This document shows, piece by piece, positions 1 to 11,410 of a stretch of DNA of 64,000 bases. Made by a program: the position numbers and the translations under genes. Numbering within the stretch: position 1 is the first letter of the stretch; every line of letters starts with the position of its first letter. This DNA is from Owenia fusiformis (Eukaryota; Annelida; Polychaeta; Sabellida; Oweniidae), in the NCBI GenBank assembly GCA_903813345.2, contig CAIIXF020000007.1, positions 3,911,730 through 3,975,729 on the forward strand, in the 5' to 3' direction. The notes below the pieces were generated by a model, which saw nothing but the letters and a program-made list of their open reading frames with translations, ran no database searches and was not told where the DNA came from.

Positions 1-542
1 ATCATGTCTTTATCTCTTAACACTATACTTTCCAAGATTTCTATATATATTGGATAAAAATAATATATTTTCCATGGTGCTATTGCTCAATGAATGATAC
101 CAGAAAGTGCAACTGATATTACAGAAGTTCCTCCTCAAAAAGCTATATTCACCTGGCCATATAATAGACCCCTTGCATAAAACTAAAAATATCAAAACCG
201 ACACTTCCCATCCGCCATCCTTGATGCGAAGGTGACGGCCATTACCGTCGCTTGATACTGACCAGTGATATCATCAGCACCTTGCTAGGCATGTTATCAG
301 GACATAAGAACAAGTTTAGAAGGCTTATGTTTTACTATATTGACTTGAGCTCTAGGTGGAGCCATAGTGCTGGGCCATAGTGGTCATCCATCCTGGTCCA
401 GAGTAAATAATGATTTTGTACTTAGTTTTCAATAGGTGGTGATAATAGTAATAACATCATTTCAGTGGGTATAGTGAAATCTTAGCCCAAGGGCCAAAAT
501 AAGGATATTGGTTTATTCAATCCCTCCAAGTAAATAACCTCA
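1..542. other. no gene seen
   Basis: AT-rich single-copy-looking sequence. Only short chance frames are present. Confidence 0.6.
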
Positions 543-1099
543 ATTTATCCCATACTTGGACGTGTTACGGGTACATAAAGCCGGTTTGTAAAAACTTATA
601 TTTTCATCAGCGGGCAGATATAGCTTTACGTCCCGCTCCGAGCGGGCAGATATAGTATATCTGCCCGCTACGTCATAATCGCCGCTCGCATATTTGTTCA
701 TAATTTGTAACGTTCGCGTAATGACTGTAAACGACAATGGAGAAATCACAGACAATCGGGATCTGTTTGATGGTTTAAAAAATGGAAGGAGCATCCACTT
801 AAAAAATTCGAGAAAATAAATGTGGGAATATTTGAGAGAACAGAAAAATCCGCCCACGGCCAAGAAAACAAAACTGGACATGAATATTCTAGAATATTTC
901 CACGATTGAACAATGTGAACCAGATGACCAAAATTGGTATGGGATAAACATATTATCCTATAGTCGGTTCAGGATATTGGGATAATCCCTTGGCCAATAT
1001 AATATATTTTCCCTCGGGACCTGCGGCCCTCGGGCAAATATATTATATTCGCCTCAGGATAATCCCAATATCATGAACTTCATATAGGATAATCTCTAT
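543..1099 (+). repeat. composite repeat, copy A
   Basis: This 557-bp block is repeated at 10105-10660 with few differences. It opens with ATTTATCCCATACTTGG, holds a perfect 29-base palindrome at 641-669 (14-base stems AGCGGGCAGATATA), and ends with a ~140-base hairpin centred near 1023. An internal inverted match of the opening motif (GGTATGGGATAAAC, about 936-949) suggests a ~410-bp terminal-repeat element joined to a hairpin element. I see no transposase. Confidence 0.8.
954..1093. repeat. long imperfect hairpin with GC-rich tip
   Basis: Stems of about 65 bases run from TATAGTCGGTTCAGGATATT to the matching complement ending at ATATAGGATA. The tip reads CCCTCGGGACCTGCGGCCCT. It is part of copy A of the composite repeat. 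Confidence 0.75.
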
Positions 1100-1170
1100 T
1101 TATTCCATAATAACATGTTTTCCCTGGGAAATAAACAGGGAATAGAATTGATATTCAAAACCTGTATCAG

Positions 1171-3164
1171 ATCCCATATCAGAACTATTCCCGGGGATTT
1201 CTCTTGATTTTTTACATTTTTTTTCCCACCTCTTACTGTTTTTTCAAGAAAGGAAGTGTAAATAAATGAAAATATGGTTGCTATAGCACTTACCTTATTT
1301 AATTGTCCCTCAATGGAATGTATCATATGACCATAATAGAAACAGTTCTGATGATTCACTCAGTTACTGTAAAATCAATTGAATTTGAACTTTTTTCATT
1401 TTTGCATACTGAGGATATTCATCACCCTGAGAAAAGATATGATATTGATAAAATTATAAATATGTGATACTCAGTATTTCATACCATTTTGATTTTCACT
1501 AATTCTTCCAAAATATAAAATTGAAGAATTTATACCTTTAATAAACAATCTTATATTTCAATTTAAAATGATTTAAAGTATTGGATTATTTAAAACGTGA
1601 TTTGCTCGATAGTTCGACTCTGTATTTTAACACCTGCATTTGCATTGTGTTATTAGATCTCCAGTGAAAAAATTCACAGTATCTGGTAAAGGTTAAAATA
1701 GAGAGAAAACAAGTGAAATCAGCAAGGAAAGAGTATACAGACAAATAGACCACACTCTAAATTATATAAAAATGCAAGAAAACAAGATGCTTTATTCAAA
1801 TTTTAGTGAAGAATCAACTGAAATAAATATGAGCAGACAGATATTATATTCATGAGCGATGAATCATAAAACGAAGGCATTGGATAAGTTAATAAAGCAA
1901 CAATAGAGTATAAATAATGTTCAATTGAATAAGACTTACAGCATTAGTATAATCACTTATTTATTAGAATATATAAATGTTCATTTTTGATTCTATATTA
2001 GAAATAAATAATTTCTCTAAATTTATGGTCTCAACCCTGGAGAGGTTGTGAGTTATTTATCAAGTATGGGTAATGGGTAGGCCCATACCTTTCTTACTTG
2101 GTTTTCAAATATTGAGTACGATATTTTGGAAGTATTTGGAAATGTTAACAGTAATCAAACAAGGCATTTACATGCAAAATGTCACCACCTGACATTTTCA
2201 CAGATGCCAACTTCCAAACACCCACCACCGAAAAAAAAAAGTTGGAGACCATAACAATATGTTTCCACTTGTGGTGCTGACATAATATTTGTAATATCTG
2301 ACCTTATCTATGTGCTCGATATTGGAGCATATAATGGTGGGGGGAAAGGGGGTATTAGACATTAGTTTCTTTTCACGTTAGATCATTGTTTTGGGCTATA
2401 TGGGGTTTGTTTTTCTTGACTTGTATGCACTTAGAGTTGAGTTTGTTTTTTCTTGCTAAGTTCTATTACAACTTTTGGTCCTTTCCCTTTGGCACTAGTG
2501 CTTATATAAGCAATAAAACGACTAAATTAAAAAAGCTTAAAAATGCATTGTAGTAAAGATAAGCATCGTTAAGAGGCATTTCATTTGAGTGCTTATAAAC
2601 CTTAAATTACAAGATATCACCTTTCTCTTTGATATACCATTCTTATATGTAACAGACCACAGGTAGATATGAAGATTTGTATATATCTGAGAAATTCAGG
2701 TATCAAAGGAGAAATCAATCAACAATTGTATCTCCATTATTAGACAACTGCAGGATCTGGATTTGTGTGACTCCATCTCTCAATAAAGCTTTGTCAGTTT
2801 GGAACTAGACAAAAAAATGTGCTCATGGTAGTTATCAAGTTGGGTCACAAAACCAATGCTAGAAGATCAAAGTGCCGTCATATCATTCATAAAAAAACAA
2901 CAACAAATTCATATGACAATAAAAATGACACATAATAAATACTTTCATAAGCATTTCAGTGTCATTGATCTGCGCATCTCATATCTAATCTCCTTCCCAA
3001 GAGTTGAATGCTCTGCAGATTTAAATGAAATGAAACTGTCATATCACCGTACACTATTATGAGAATATAATACATTGTCATACTTATCAAATAGACACAA
3101 TTTGCAAGAGCACAACTTTATCACGTAGTATCACTTACCAATGGAAATCAAGGCACTCACCTGA
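1171..3164. other. no gene seen; one dispersed-repeat copy
   Basis: Apart from the copy at 2154-2290 and a G-rich patch near 2336-2352, I see nothing supportable. The 68-codon frame at 2856 looks like chance. Confidence 0.55.
2154..2290 (+). repeat. dispersed ~130-bp repeat, copy 1
   Basis: It runs from CAAGGCATTTACATGCAAAA to AGTTGGAGACCATAACAATA, then a CCACTTGTGGTG hairpin-like end. Seven copies are seen in the window. Confidence 0.7.
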
Positions 3165-3540
3165 TATATATAGGTTATTTACTGCGCTCCCTCGGTCAAT
3201 ATCATATTACCCTTCGGTCAATATCATATTGTCCCTCGGAATAAAACCCATATTCAATCCCGACCAGAAATAACCTATTTATTCCATAATACACCCCTCT
3301 AAAATGCTACATTTGGATAATGCAAAAAACGGGAAAAAATAACCGGGAAACCGAAAATAGGTTAATATGCTCCGATACGATTTTTTTCCCGGGGACAATT
3401 ACGATTTTTTCATGTAATACGCTCTAATACGATTTTTTTCCCAGGGACAATACGATTTTTTCATGTAATACGATTCAATACAATTTTTATTCCTTCATAT
3501 TTCCCTGGGAAAACAGTAGTATTATGGAATAAGTATCCTA
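3165..3540. repeat. degenerate hairpin-family sequence
   Basis: AGGTTATTTA near 3171 and GAAATAACCT near 3262 bracket CCCTCGGTCAATATCATATT repeats. TTTATTCCATAATAC near 3278 is matched in inverse by AGTATTATGGAATAAG near 3518, around TTTCCCGGGGACAAT motifs. A related stretch is at 1096-1170 and another at 63783-63920. Confidence 0.5.
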
Positions 3541-4640
3541 ATATAATAAAGGACCCACGGTCCTGTGCTCACACAGTGTTTTGTGCAGCCAATGATGATT
3601 GACTTTATTCATGAGAAAGTTCCTTGAAAATGACAAAGTCCTACTTTTTGTCAAATCTTATGGAGTAAACATCAAAAACTGTAATTTTAACTCTCTCATG
3701 GCTGAACATTTTTGGGAAAATGGAAAGAAATGAAAAAATTAAATGTAAATGACTCTAGAAGCAAGAAAAGGAAGCAACACCCAATAAGTAATATATCATT
3801 TTGAAGGGCTATACCCATATTTTATGTTTTTTGAAAAAAATTTGAATATGCAAATGAGATAGTGTCATTGTGACGTCATAATTCAAGATGGCACAGTTAG
3901 ATTTTTTTCAAAATGGAATTATTTTAGCATTTAATTTTTTATTGAGACTTCAATTTAAAATCTGAAAACACAGAATTATAGATCTTTTTATGCTGATTCC
4001 AGTGGTATTTGTGTCATGGCATAACTCCTACAAATAATTTTTTTGGAGCCTCGAGACTAAAAATTCCAGGAAAATCCCTATGGCGATTTAACATGGGATT
4101 TATACTGTTTAGACAAGTTTCTTTCAGCATTAGATTATAAATTGGGATATTAGGGAGTTGTTTTTCTTTTTATTGTACTCGAGGTTAAACTATACAAAAT
4201 ATGCCAAATAAATCCAGATACCATTCAATAATTCAGCGAGGAACCCTGGCATTGAAAATGAGGCTAATATCCTATAATGCACTTTGATACGAGCAGACGG
4301 CTAGAGCATTATGAATGTAGTTGCACTGGATCCACTATTGATTGTTCCCTGTGTAAATCTATGAATGAATTGTGCTCAGTACTAATTACATGTATATAGA
4401 AGTATTGATCTACTACCTACTGAACCTCAAGATTACACAACATAATGTTACAGTTAGCATGTCTTGAAATATTTAATAGCTCACTCAGAAGCTAGAATTA
4501 GAAAGGAATAAAGTTATTGGGTATATAGTCACACACCATGCGGATAATTTTTCATAATTCCGACAAAGTACGGCTTTGTTTCAATTTACTTAGTAAATCC
4601 ATCAACTTCAACTTTTCAACATAGGACTTTATTTTGGGGT

Positions 4641-5314
4641 AAAGGAGTGGTATCGATATGGTGAACTTTTTGAACACGCGTTTCTCTTAAACCAATCATC
4701 AAAACATTCTGAAAATTTTACACATCGTCAATTTAATGGTCATCTTTTGGATAGTAACATTATAATTTGAAATATATATATATCCTTTTCTCAATATTGT
4801 TTTGGAAAACACATCAGACTCTGACACTTCTTTTGTTCTTGGTATCATATGTTCGGAATGAAATTGTAATTGTATAAAGGAAAGTTTGGTTGATTTTAAA
4901 AAAGGATCTTGTTAATGAAATAAAATGTTTATCTTAATTTTTATCTATTTTGAGGGTTTTTGTTTAAGTTTTTGCATACTTATTGTAAAATCAACCAAAA
5001 TTTCCTTTGTATAACTGTAATATTGAGAGGTCTAAGAAAATGTTGTATATGCTATTTTGTTCCAACAAGGTTCGGAAAGACATTTTATTTCAATCTCAAG
5101 AATTGGTAGAAAGGAAACAGAAACAATTGCACTAAAAAACAAAAATGTTAACAAAAGCAGTTATATAAAATATATATAAATAATTTTTGCATTAAATTGT
5201 TGCCAATCAGTCAACATTACATCAAGGACCGTGTTTTTTTACAGAATATATTCAATAATTGGTTTAAGAGAAAAACATTGTGAATTCAGTTCACCATATC
5301 GATACCTATCCTTT
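4641..5314. repeat. foldback element, ~675 bp
   Basis: End arms pair AAAGGAGTGGTATCGATATG with the complement at 5289-5314, and TTTCTCTTAAACCAAT with its complement near 5262. A second inverted pair lies near the middle: AAAGTTTGGTTGATTTTA (4882) and TAAAATCAACCAAAATTTCC (4987). The arms have drifted, so it is an old non-autonomous element. No coding frame is seen. Confidence 0.65.
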
Positions 5315-5975
5315 GAGATAACAAAATTCAAAAAGTAATGCAGTAGTAATTCCAAAAGATATAGGAACTGGGATAAAAATCAGTCAAAGCACTCTGGCCA
5401 GTACAAGAACATAAACTTGAATTTCCAAAAATCTATCTATAAGTATCAAGCAGACAAGAAAATGGCAACTCCACTGAGTAGCAAATCCCAACAAACACTA
5501 TAACATATGAATCTGTATTTGTCACAAAAAATATAAACATTAAATTTTAGAGATATATGAGAATTTCTACCAATTTTAAAAGCATTTGAGTGACCATTTA
5601 AGAGTTTTAAAGGAACAAATAATAAAAAGACAATTTGAATTTATTTTCTGAGGCACAAATCAGGAATACAATACCAAAATAGTGATCAGCTCTAAATTTT
5701 CTTCAATTTGAGAATAATAAAGTCATACTTTGAAGAGATCAGAAAATTATTACAAAACCGATACAATATTTGCAATCTACTCTTAATTGCCTTACATTTG
5801 AGTACAATAAAGTTATACTTTAGAAATTCTCAAAATTAACGCAAATTCCCATTTTTTACCTTGGCCCCTGGGGGTCATGGTGAAAAACTCAGAATATATG
5901 AAAAAGATAGATGTGAATATACTATGAAAATTTCAAACTATAATATCTATTAATTTGGTTTTAAATGAAATACTT

Positions 5976-6034
5976 AAGACGCACGGACGGAGGGCTTCAC
6001 TATATCCCTACCGAACTTCGTTCGTTGGGATAAT
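5976..6034 (-). repeat. dispersed repeat with CGAACGAAGTTCG palindrome
   Basis: The minus strand reads ATTATCCCAACGAACGAAG, then TTCGGTAGGGATATAGTGAA, then CCTCCGTCCG. The same start is seen on the plus strand at 59687, so this is one border of a repeat family. Confidence 0.65.
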
Positions 6035-8650
6035 CAGGATTCCTGAACCTTACATGCCTAAATCCTACTTACAGTTGGAACGCTTCTTTCATAATAACAG
6101 TTAGTCTTATGAGACAATCCTTTATGGTTAAAATCATTAAGATTATCTTTTCATAAGTATGATAAAGGTTAATATTGATCCTAGTCATTTTAGAGATACC
6201 TTGCCGAAGCCCTATGACGTCAATCTAACAACAACAATCATAAATCCAGGGTAGTCTATCGTAAATGAAGATCAAACCCATCCGTAAATTAATTGTCTTT
6301 CGGTTCATGAAAATTCCTTGATACTTCTCCCTAAAACTTGAAGAAAGTATCTGGTCTCCTAAAATTTCCATATAATTTAGAGTTGACTTCATCCCTGTTT
6401 TATTTCACACTTTTGCAATTCTACCTATTTCTTCATTATTTTTCATTCCAAAATGAGACTACCGTGACAATCTTGCACGAAAGCATAATCTTGGATCAAG
6501 AGATAGCAATAATACAAACGTCACTAGCATAATTCAAGATCAAAACAGTGCAATATAAGAGACAATAACACTATAAATCAAAGACTTTAGAGGCTCAACT
6601 GAATGGGGACAAAACAACAAGTTAAGATCTTGGCTTTAATTGATAATAATGTTGCCCTTGATTCTTTCTGTTTTACGTTTTATGACATTCAATTTATAAC
6701 ATGTACCCAAGTTCAGAATTTTTCTCTTGTTACTGTTATTCTATCAAATTTCCCTCTAAAATTTTATATTTTTGTATTTCTATTCAATCAAGAATGTTCA
6801 GTTCATGTCATGTGAATTCCTTGATATTATCTACTCCACTATGTATTGCATTTTAAGTCAAGCCACCATCATTCTTAACATGGATACGTCAGTGTCAGAC
6901 CAAGAAAAGGTATGTGGTCCATGAGGGCAAATCAATAATAAAACTTGCAGTGGCCGTGAAACAAATATCACATAAGTCATATTTCAAAATCTAAAATAAA
7001 GGGAAAATAATATTTTATGATTGGAGCTATATAAACAAGCATGTAGACAACACTCTAAAATGTGTAAAAATGTCAGAAAACAGAGTCTTTGTTCAAATTT
7101 TAGAGAGATATGAGATGAAATATGAAGAAACAGACATCTATTTTTTGATGAACTAACAATATGTCCCTGGATATACAGTAAAATGAGCTCCAATAGACAA
7201 AAATAGACCAAAGCAATTTCTCCCAATTGTAAAACCGCAATCAATTCCCTTGCTATCAGTATAATTACTAAATAGATACTTATAATCATTCATTTGACAA
7301 AAATGTCTTATCTGAAGGTTGAAATAACATTTATTTTATGTCTAAATTGATCTGCACTTACGTATATTTACACTCAACATAGGGTTTCCACAGATGGCTA
7401 CATTTAAGACCAAGCAGAACTGTTAATATTATAGAACTGCACATTGCTAACCTGATATTAATGATGTTTTAATTACTTTCAATTTCAATGCTAGATTGGT
7501 CAATCAGTTCATTCTTTAAATATGTATTCTACAATTTAATTTTTCTTTAGTTATAGGTCTGACTTACAGTAGATATATCAATCAATCATCTTATTAGGAT
7601 TAAGCAAATATTTAATCCTATGGAAGGTAATATCTGCCCAACTGCCCGCAGCACAGCTTATGGATCCAACAGTTGACAACGATTTTACATATGTCCCTTT
7701 CCCAATATCCTGAGGCCCCAGCTAGTCATAGTTACCTTGGGAGTTCTCTTTTAAAGAACTGAATCAAACTACAGTAAAAACCATCTTAGTGAACACCTGT
7801 CTCTCATAGGCATCCTCCCCACAAACTCTACTGGCTTATGTATAAATAACCCTCTAGTGAACACCTACCAACACTGAATGTTTTTTCTCTGCAAAAAAAT
7901 GTTCTATATACATAAGTTTTACTGTGTTACAAAGGATAATTCGTAAGGAAAAAATGACAAAATTAACTTCAATATTAGCAAACATGCAAATCTCCAAATC
8001 TGACAGTGAATCTATATTAATATATTTGAGAAAATAATTAACCCAGTTTATATTTAATACAAACATAAATGTATGATATATTTGTGAAGAAAAGAAGTCA
8101 ATAGATGTATAAGAAAATATGAAACCTATAATTAACAGCTTTGGAGTGTCCTATTGGAGCTGACAGGTTAATCAATAAAATGATAGAACTTTTAAAAACT
8201 ATAGTGATGATCTTGAAAAATAATCATACGAGAAAAAATGCCATTTCAAAGCATCACCTTGGATTTCTGCCATATTTCCCAAGGGTATTCCAGTGTAAAT
8301 GACTAAGTCCCCGTTCTGGGAAAACAATGATCTCAAAATAATTTTGCCAAGTGCATGTTTGAATGAATTTGTTTGGAGCTATGTAAGATAAAAAAATTAA
8401 AAAAGAGTGGATTCAGCAACGAAATTTTTTAGGATCAAAATTCTAGCAAGTCAGATATTTGAATCTTACAAAGAGAATGATTGAGTAGACAGAAAGTGAA
8501 ATATGTCTTACCAGAGGTAAACATACAGGGCAATGACTTGTTTACACGATTAAACACTTTTAATTTCTATTATATTTAGAGACATACTGTATTGGAATCA
8601 ATAAAGTGTATAATAAAGATGCTATAAATATCTAGGAAGCATGTGTTATT
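6035..8650. other. no gene seen; AT-rich
   Basis: Short frames up to ~100 codons show no family features and have low-complexity hydrophobic composition. GCAAATATTTAATCCTATGG with TGCCCGCAGC near 7604-7652 resembles half of the hairpin at 34212. Confidence 0.5.
7772..7862 (+). mobile_element. pogo/Tigger-like MITE fragment
   Basis: ACAGTAAAAACCATCTTAGTGAACACC begins like the better copies at 30866 and 39253, and CTAGTGAACACC recurs at 7850. The right terminus is not clear. Confidence 0.4.
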
Positions 8651-8699
8651 TCATTGTTGAATTTCAAAAATACACTTTATCATACACTCAACTGTCAGA

Positions 8700-8835
8700 C
8701 AAATAACAAGGCATTAACATGCAAAATGACACCACTGCCTAAAGCGCCCACTGCCAAATGCGAAACACTTAACACCACCCACAGAAAAGATGGAGATTGT
8801 AACAATATGTCACTAACAGAAGTGGTGCCACTGTA
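8700..8835 (+). repeat. dispersed ~130-bp repeat, copy 2
   Basis: CAAGGCATTAACATGCAAAA begins near 8708. GATGGAGATTGTAACAATATG and an AGTGGTG end are kept, with a more diverged middle. Confidence 0.65.
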
Positions 8836-8850
8836 TACTAACACAGTGAC

Positions 8851-8930
8851 TAAACCCAATTTCTCCCAATCGAGACTAAACCCAATTTCTCGCAATCAAG
8901 ACTAAACCCAATTTCTCAAAATCGAGACAA
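8851..8930 (+). repeat. 28-bp tandem repeat, three copies
   Basis: GACTAAACCCAATTTCTC followed by a CAATCGA-like end occurs three times. An open frame across it is probably incidental. Confidence 0.85.
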
Positions 8931-10104
8931 TAGTACGAGTCGGAACCAATGGTACAACTTACCACCACAGATATGAGTAATGTTTCGGCTGAATGCTAGT
9001 TTTCATTTACCACCAACCTGTACAAATGAACAGTTTTATGGAGCATTTCACACAATGAAAATGAGTTACATATAAATCAAATATGCCATGCAAATTAAGA
9101 GAAATGTATTAGTTGTAAATACCTCTTTGTTATGTTTTGAGCTATCAACCATGGGGAAAATGGCCTTGATCACTTCTATAATAGCTCAAGCTTGATCACT
9201 TGTATATTAACCACAGCATTAGGATTCTTATTTTATCTTATTCATTTATTTAACATATCATGTAAATGTAATTTATTCATTGTAACTCTCTATTAATTGA
9301 AGGTAAATATAAAAACAATACAATACGATCCGACACGAAACGAAACGAAAGAACACAACACAAGAGAGAACATTGAAAAAATGAGGATACACAAAATATA
9401 ATATACTAAAAATACCAAAACATCAGAAAAATAAATGGAGAAATTCCAGGTAACGCCTTTTTTCACCCTTAAATGAGAGCTTCACCTATTGTATTATGCA
9501 GCCTGGTTCTCTTAACTTCCCCGGTCCCAGGTGTTTCAATTTGTGTTTTGGGCGGTTAACATAGTATATAACCTTAGAAAAGGGCAGATGCATTGATTTT
9601 CTAAGAATTTCAGATCTAGAACACCTACATCTTCTAAGAAATTCAACCTTTGTCTTTTTGTTTCAAATAGCTCACGCCTTTTTTCATCCTTAATTGAGAA
9701 CTTCACCTATAACTAACTAGCCTCTGGTCTTCAAAGCCAATGTTGTCTCATGACTAAATTGTCTTTTATATATGCTTATCTATGACATCGTTTCAACTAG
9801 CTGTCACTTGAGCCGTGTGGGCTTGACATTCTAATTTATCATTTTTGTATTTTGTGTGATGGGGATATCTTGCTGTAAACTATTCGTTTTACCCACTGTG
9901 TATCAATATATCCGTGCCCCGCCATCTGCTCCAAAGTATTCACATGGTGGAGAAAGGTGCACCCACATGACCTAGCTGTGACAGCTTCATAAAGTAAAGC
10001 CTATGGAATCACCCACAGCACTCCAAGCATAGTTGCAAAATATCATAAATATATATATATGTTATTCTACAGATTTGACCTCAGCTATTATATGGGATAA
10101 ATAT

Positions 10105-10660
10105 ATTTATCCCATACTTGGACGTGTTACAGGTACATAAAGCCGGTTTGTAAAAACTTATATTTTCATCAGCGGGCAAATATAGCTATACGTCCCGCTC
10201 CGAGCGGGCAGATATAGTATATCTGCCCGCTACGTCATAATCGCCGCTCGCATATTTGTTCATAATTTGTAACGTTCGCGTAATGACTGTACACGACAAT
10301 GGAGAAAACACAGACAATCGGGATCTGTTTGATGGTTTAAAAAAGGGAAGGAGCATCCACTTAATCAATCAAAAATTCGAGAAAATAAATGTGGGAATAT
10401 TTGAGGGAACAGGAAAACCCGCCCACGGCCAAGAAAACAAAACTGGACATGAATATCTTAAGATATTTCCACGATTGAACAATGTGAACCAAGATTGGTA
10501 TGGGATAAACATATTATCCTATAGTCGGTTCAGGATATTGGGATTATCCCTTGGCCAATATAATATATTTTCCCTCGGGACCTGCAGCCCTCGGGCAAAT
10601 ATATTATATTGGCCTCGGGATAATCCCAATATCCTGAACCTCATATAGGATAATCTCTAT
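10105..10660 (+). repeat. composite repeat, copy B
   Basis: This is the better-kept copy of the block at 543-1099. The 29-base palindrome is at 10203-10231, and the terminal hairpin is at 10515-10654, centred on CTGCAG at 10582-10587. The base just left of the block also carries TATGGGATAAATA, which makes a 26-base palindrome over the left border (10092-10117). Short open frames across it are by-products of the repeat. Confidence 0.8.
10515..10654. repeat. long hairpin with GC-rich tip
   Basis: This is the same hairpin as at 954-1093 but closer to perfect. Stems contain GATATTGGGATTATCCC and CCAATATAATATATTT, and the tip reads CCTCGGGACCTGCAGCCC. Confidence 0.8.
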
Positions 10661-10913
10661 ATCTCCCGCTGTATCTCCTGGTGTACCTCCCACTCAGCAA
10701 TCCCTGGAAATTTCATTCAGTGTATAGTCATTCATGTTCATTTACTAAGTTAAGGATAAATATATTGGATCGATATTAATTTCATATAATATTAAATTTT
10801 AAAGTTTCTAAAAAAAATTAATGTTACGAATTTTTTGTTTTGATTGTAATTATTACACTAGGGTTCCATAATCTTAAAGGCGTCATTGATCCTTATAATC
10901 ATTTGTTTAATGC

Positions 10914-11025
10914 TCGGTTTTGGATACAGGATATAACCTTCAGGAAATACAATATATCTACCCTCGGTCCCTACAGTCCCTCTGGTTGATACTGTATTTC
11001 CCCTGTACCCTGTATCGAAAACCTC
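10914..11025. repeat. second hairpin type with a similar tip
   Basis: Stems pair CGGTTTTGGATACAGG with CCTGTATCGAAAACC, and AGGAAATACA with TGTATTTCCC. The tip reads CCCTCGGTCCCTACAGTCCC. Stem sequence is unrelated to the hairpin 260 bases upstream, but the tip is alike. Confidence 0.7.
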
Positions 11026-11280
11026 CTATTTAATAACTCTCATGTCTAGAAATTATTACCTACATGAGGGTTGGCAATTTGATTTAACTACACTACTGTA
11101 CATTCACAGCTTTAACTACATGTAACAACTCAAATAACTACATAAGATCAATTTTCCATTTTGATTTTATTATTTAGTGTCTGGTTACCTACATTACTTG
11201 GCACACTACCTTTCATTCAGATTAGCTTACTAAGCTTACCCTCTATAGAACAATGCCCAGTATGAATAATTACATCATCT

Positions 11281-11410
11281 AACAAGGCATTTACATGCAA
11301 AATGTCACAACCTGCCATTTGTTACATATGCTGAATGCCAGATGCCAAACACCATCCACAAAAAAGTTGGGACACTGTAACAATATGCTACCACTTCTGG
11401 TGGTAGTAAA
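11281..11410 (+). repeat. dispersed ~130-bp repeat, copy 3
   Basis: CAAGGCATTTACATGCAAAA at 11283 and AAAAAGTTGGGACACTGTAA near 11362 match the other copies. The end reads CCACTTCTGGTGG. Confidence 0.7.

Noticed and set aside
10256-10648. 130-codon frame across composite repeat B
   Set aside because: Half of it is translation of the hairpin, and copy A does not keep the frame.
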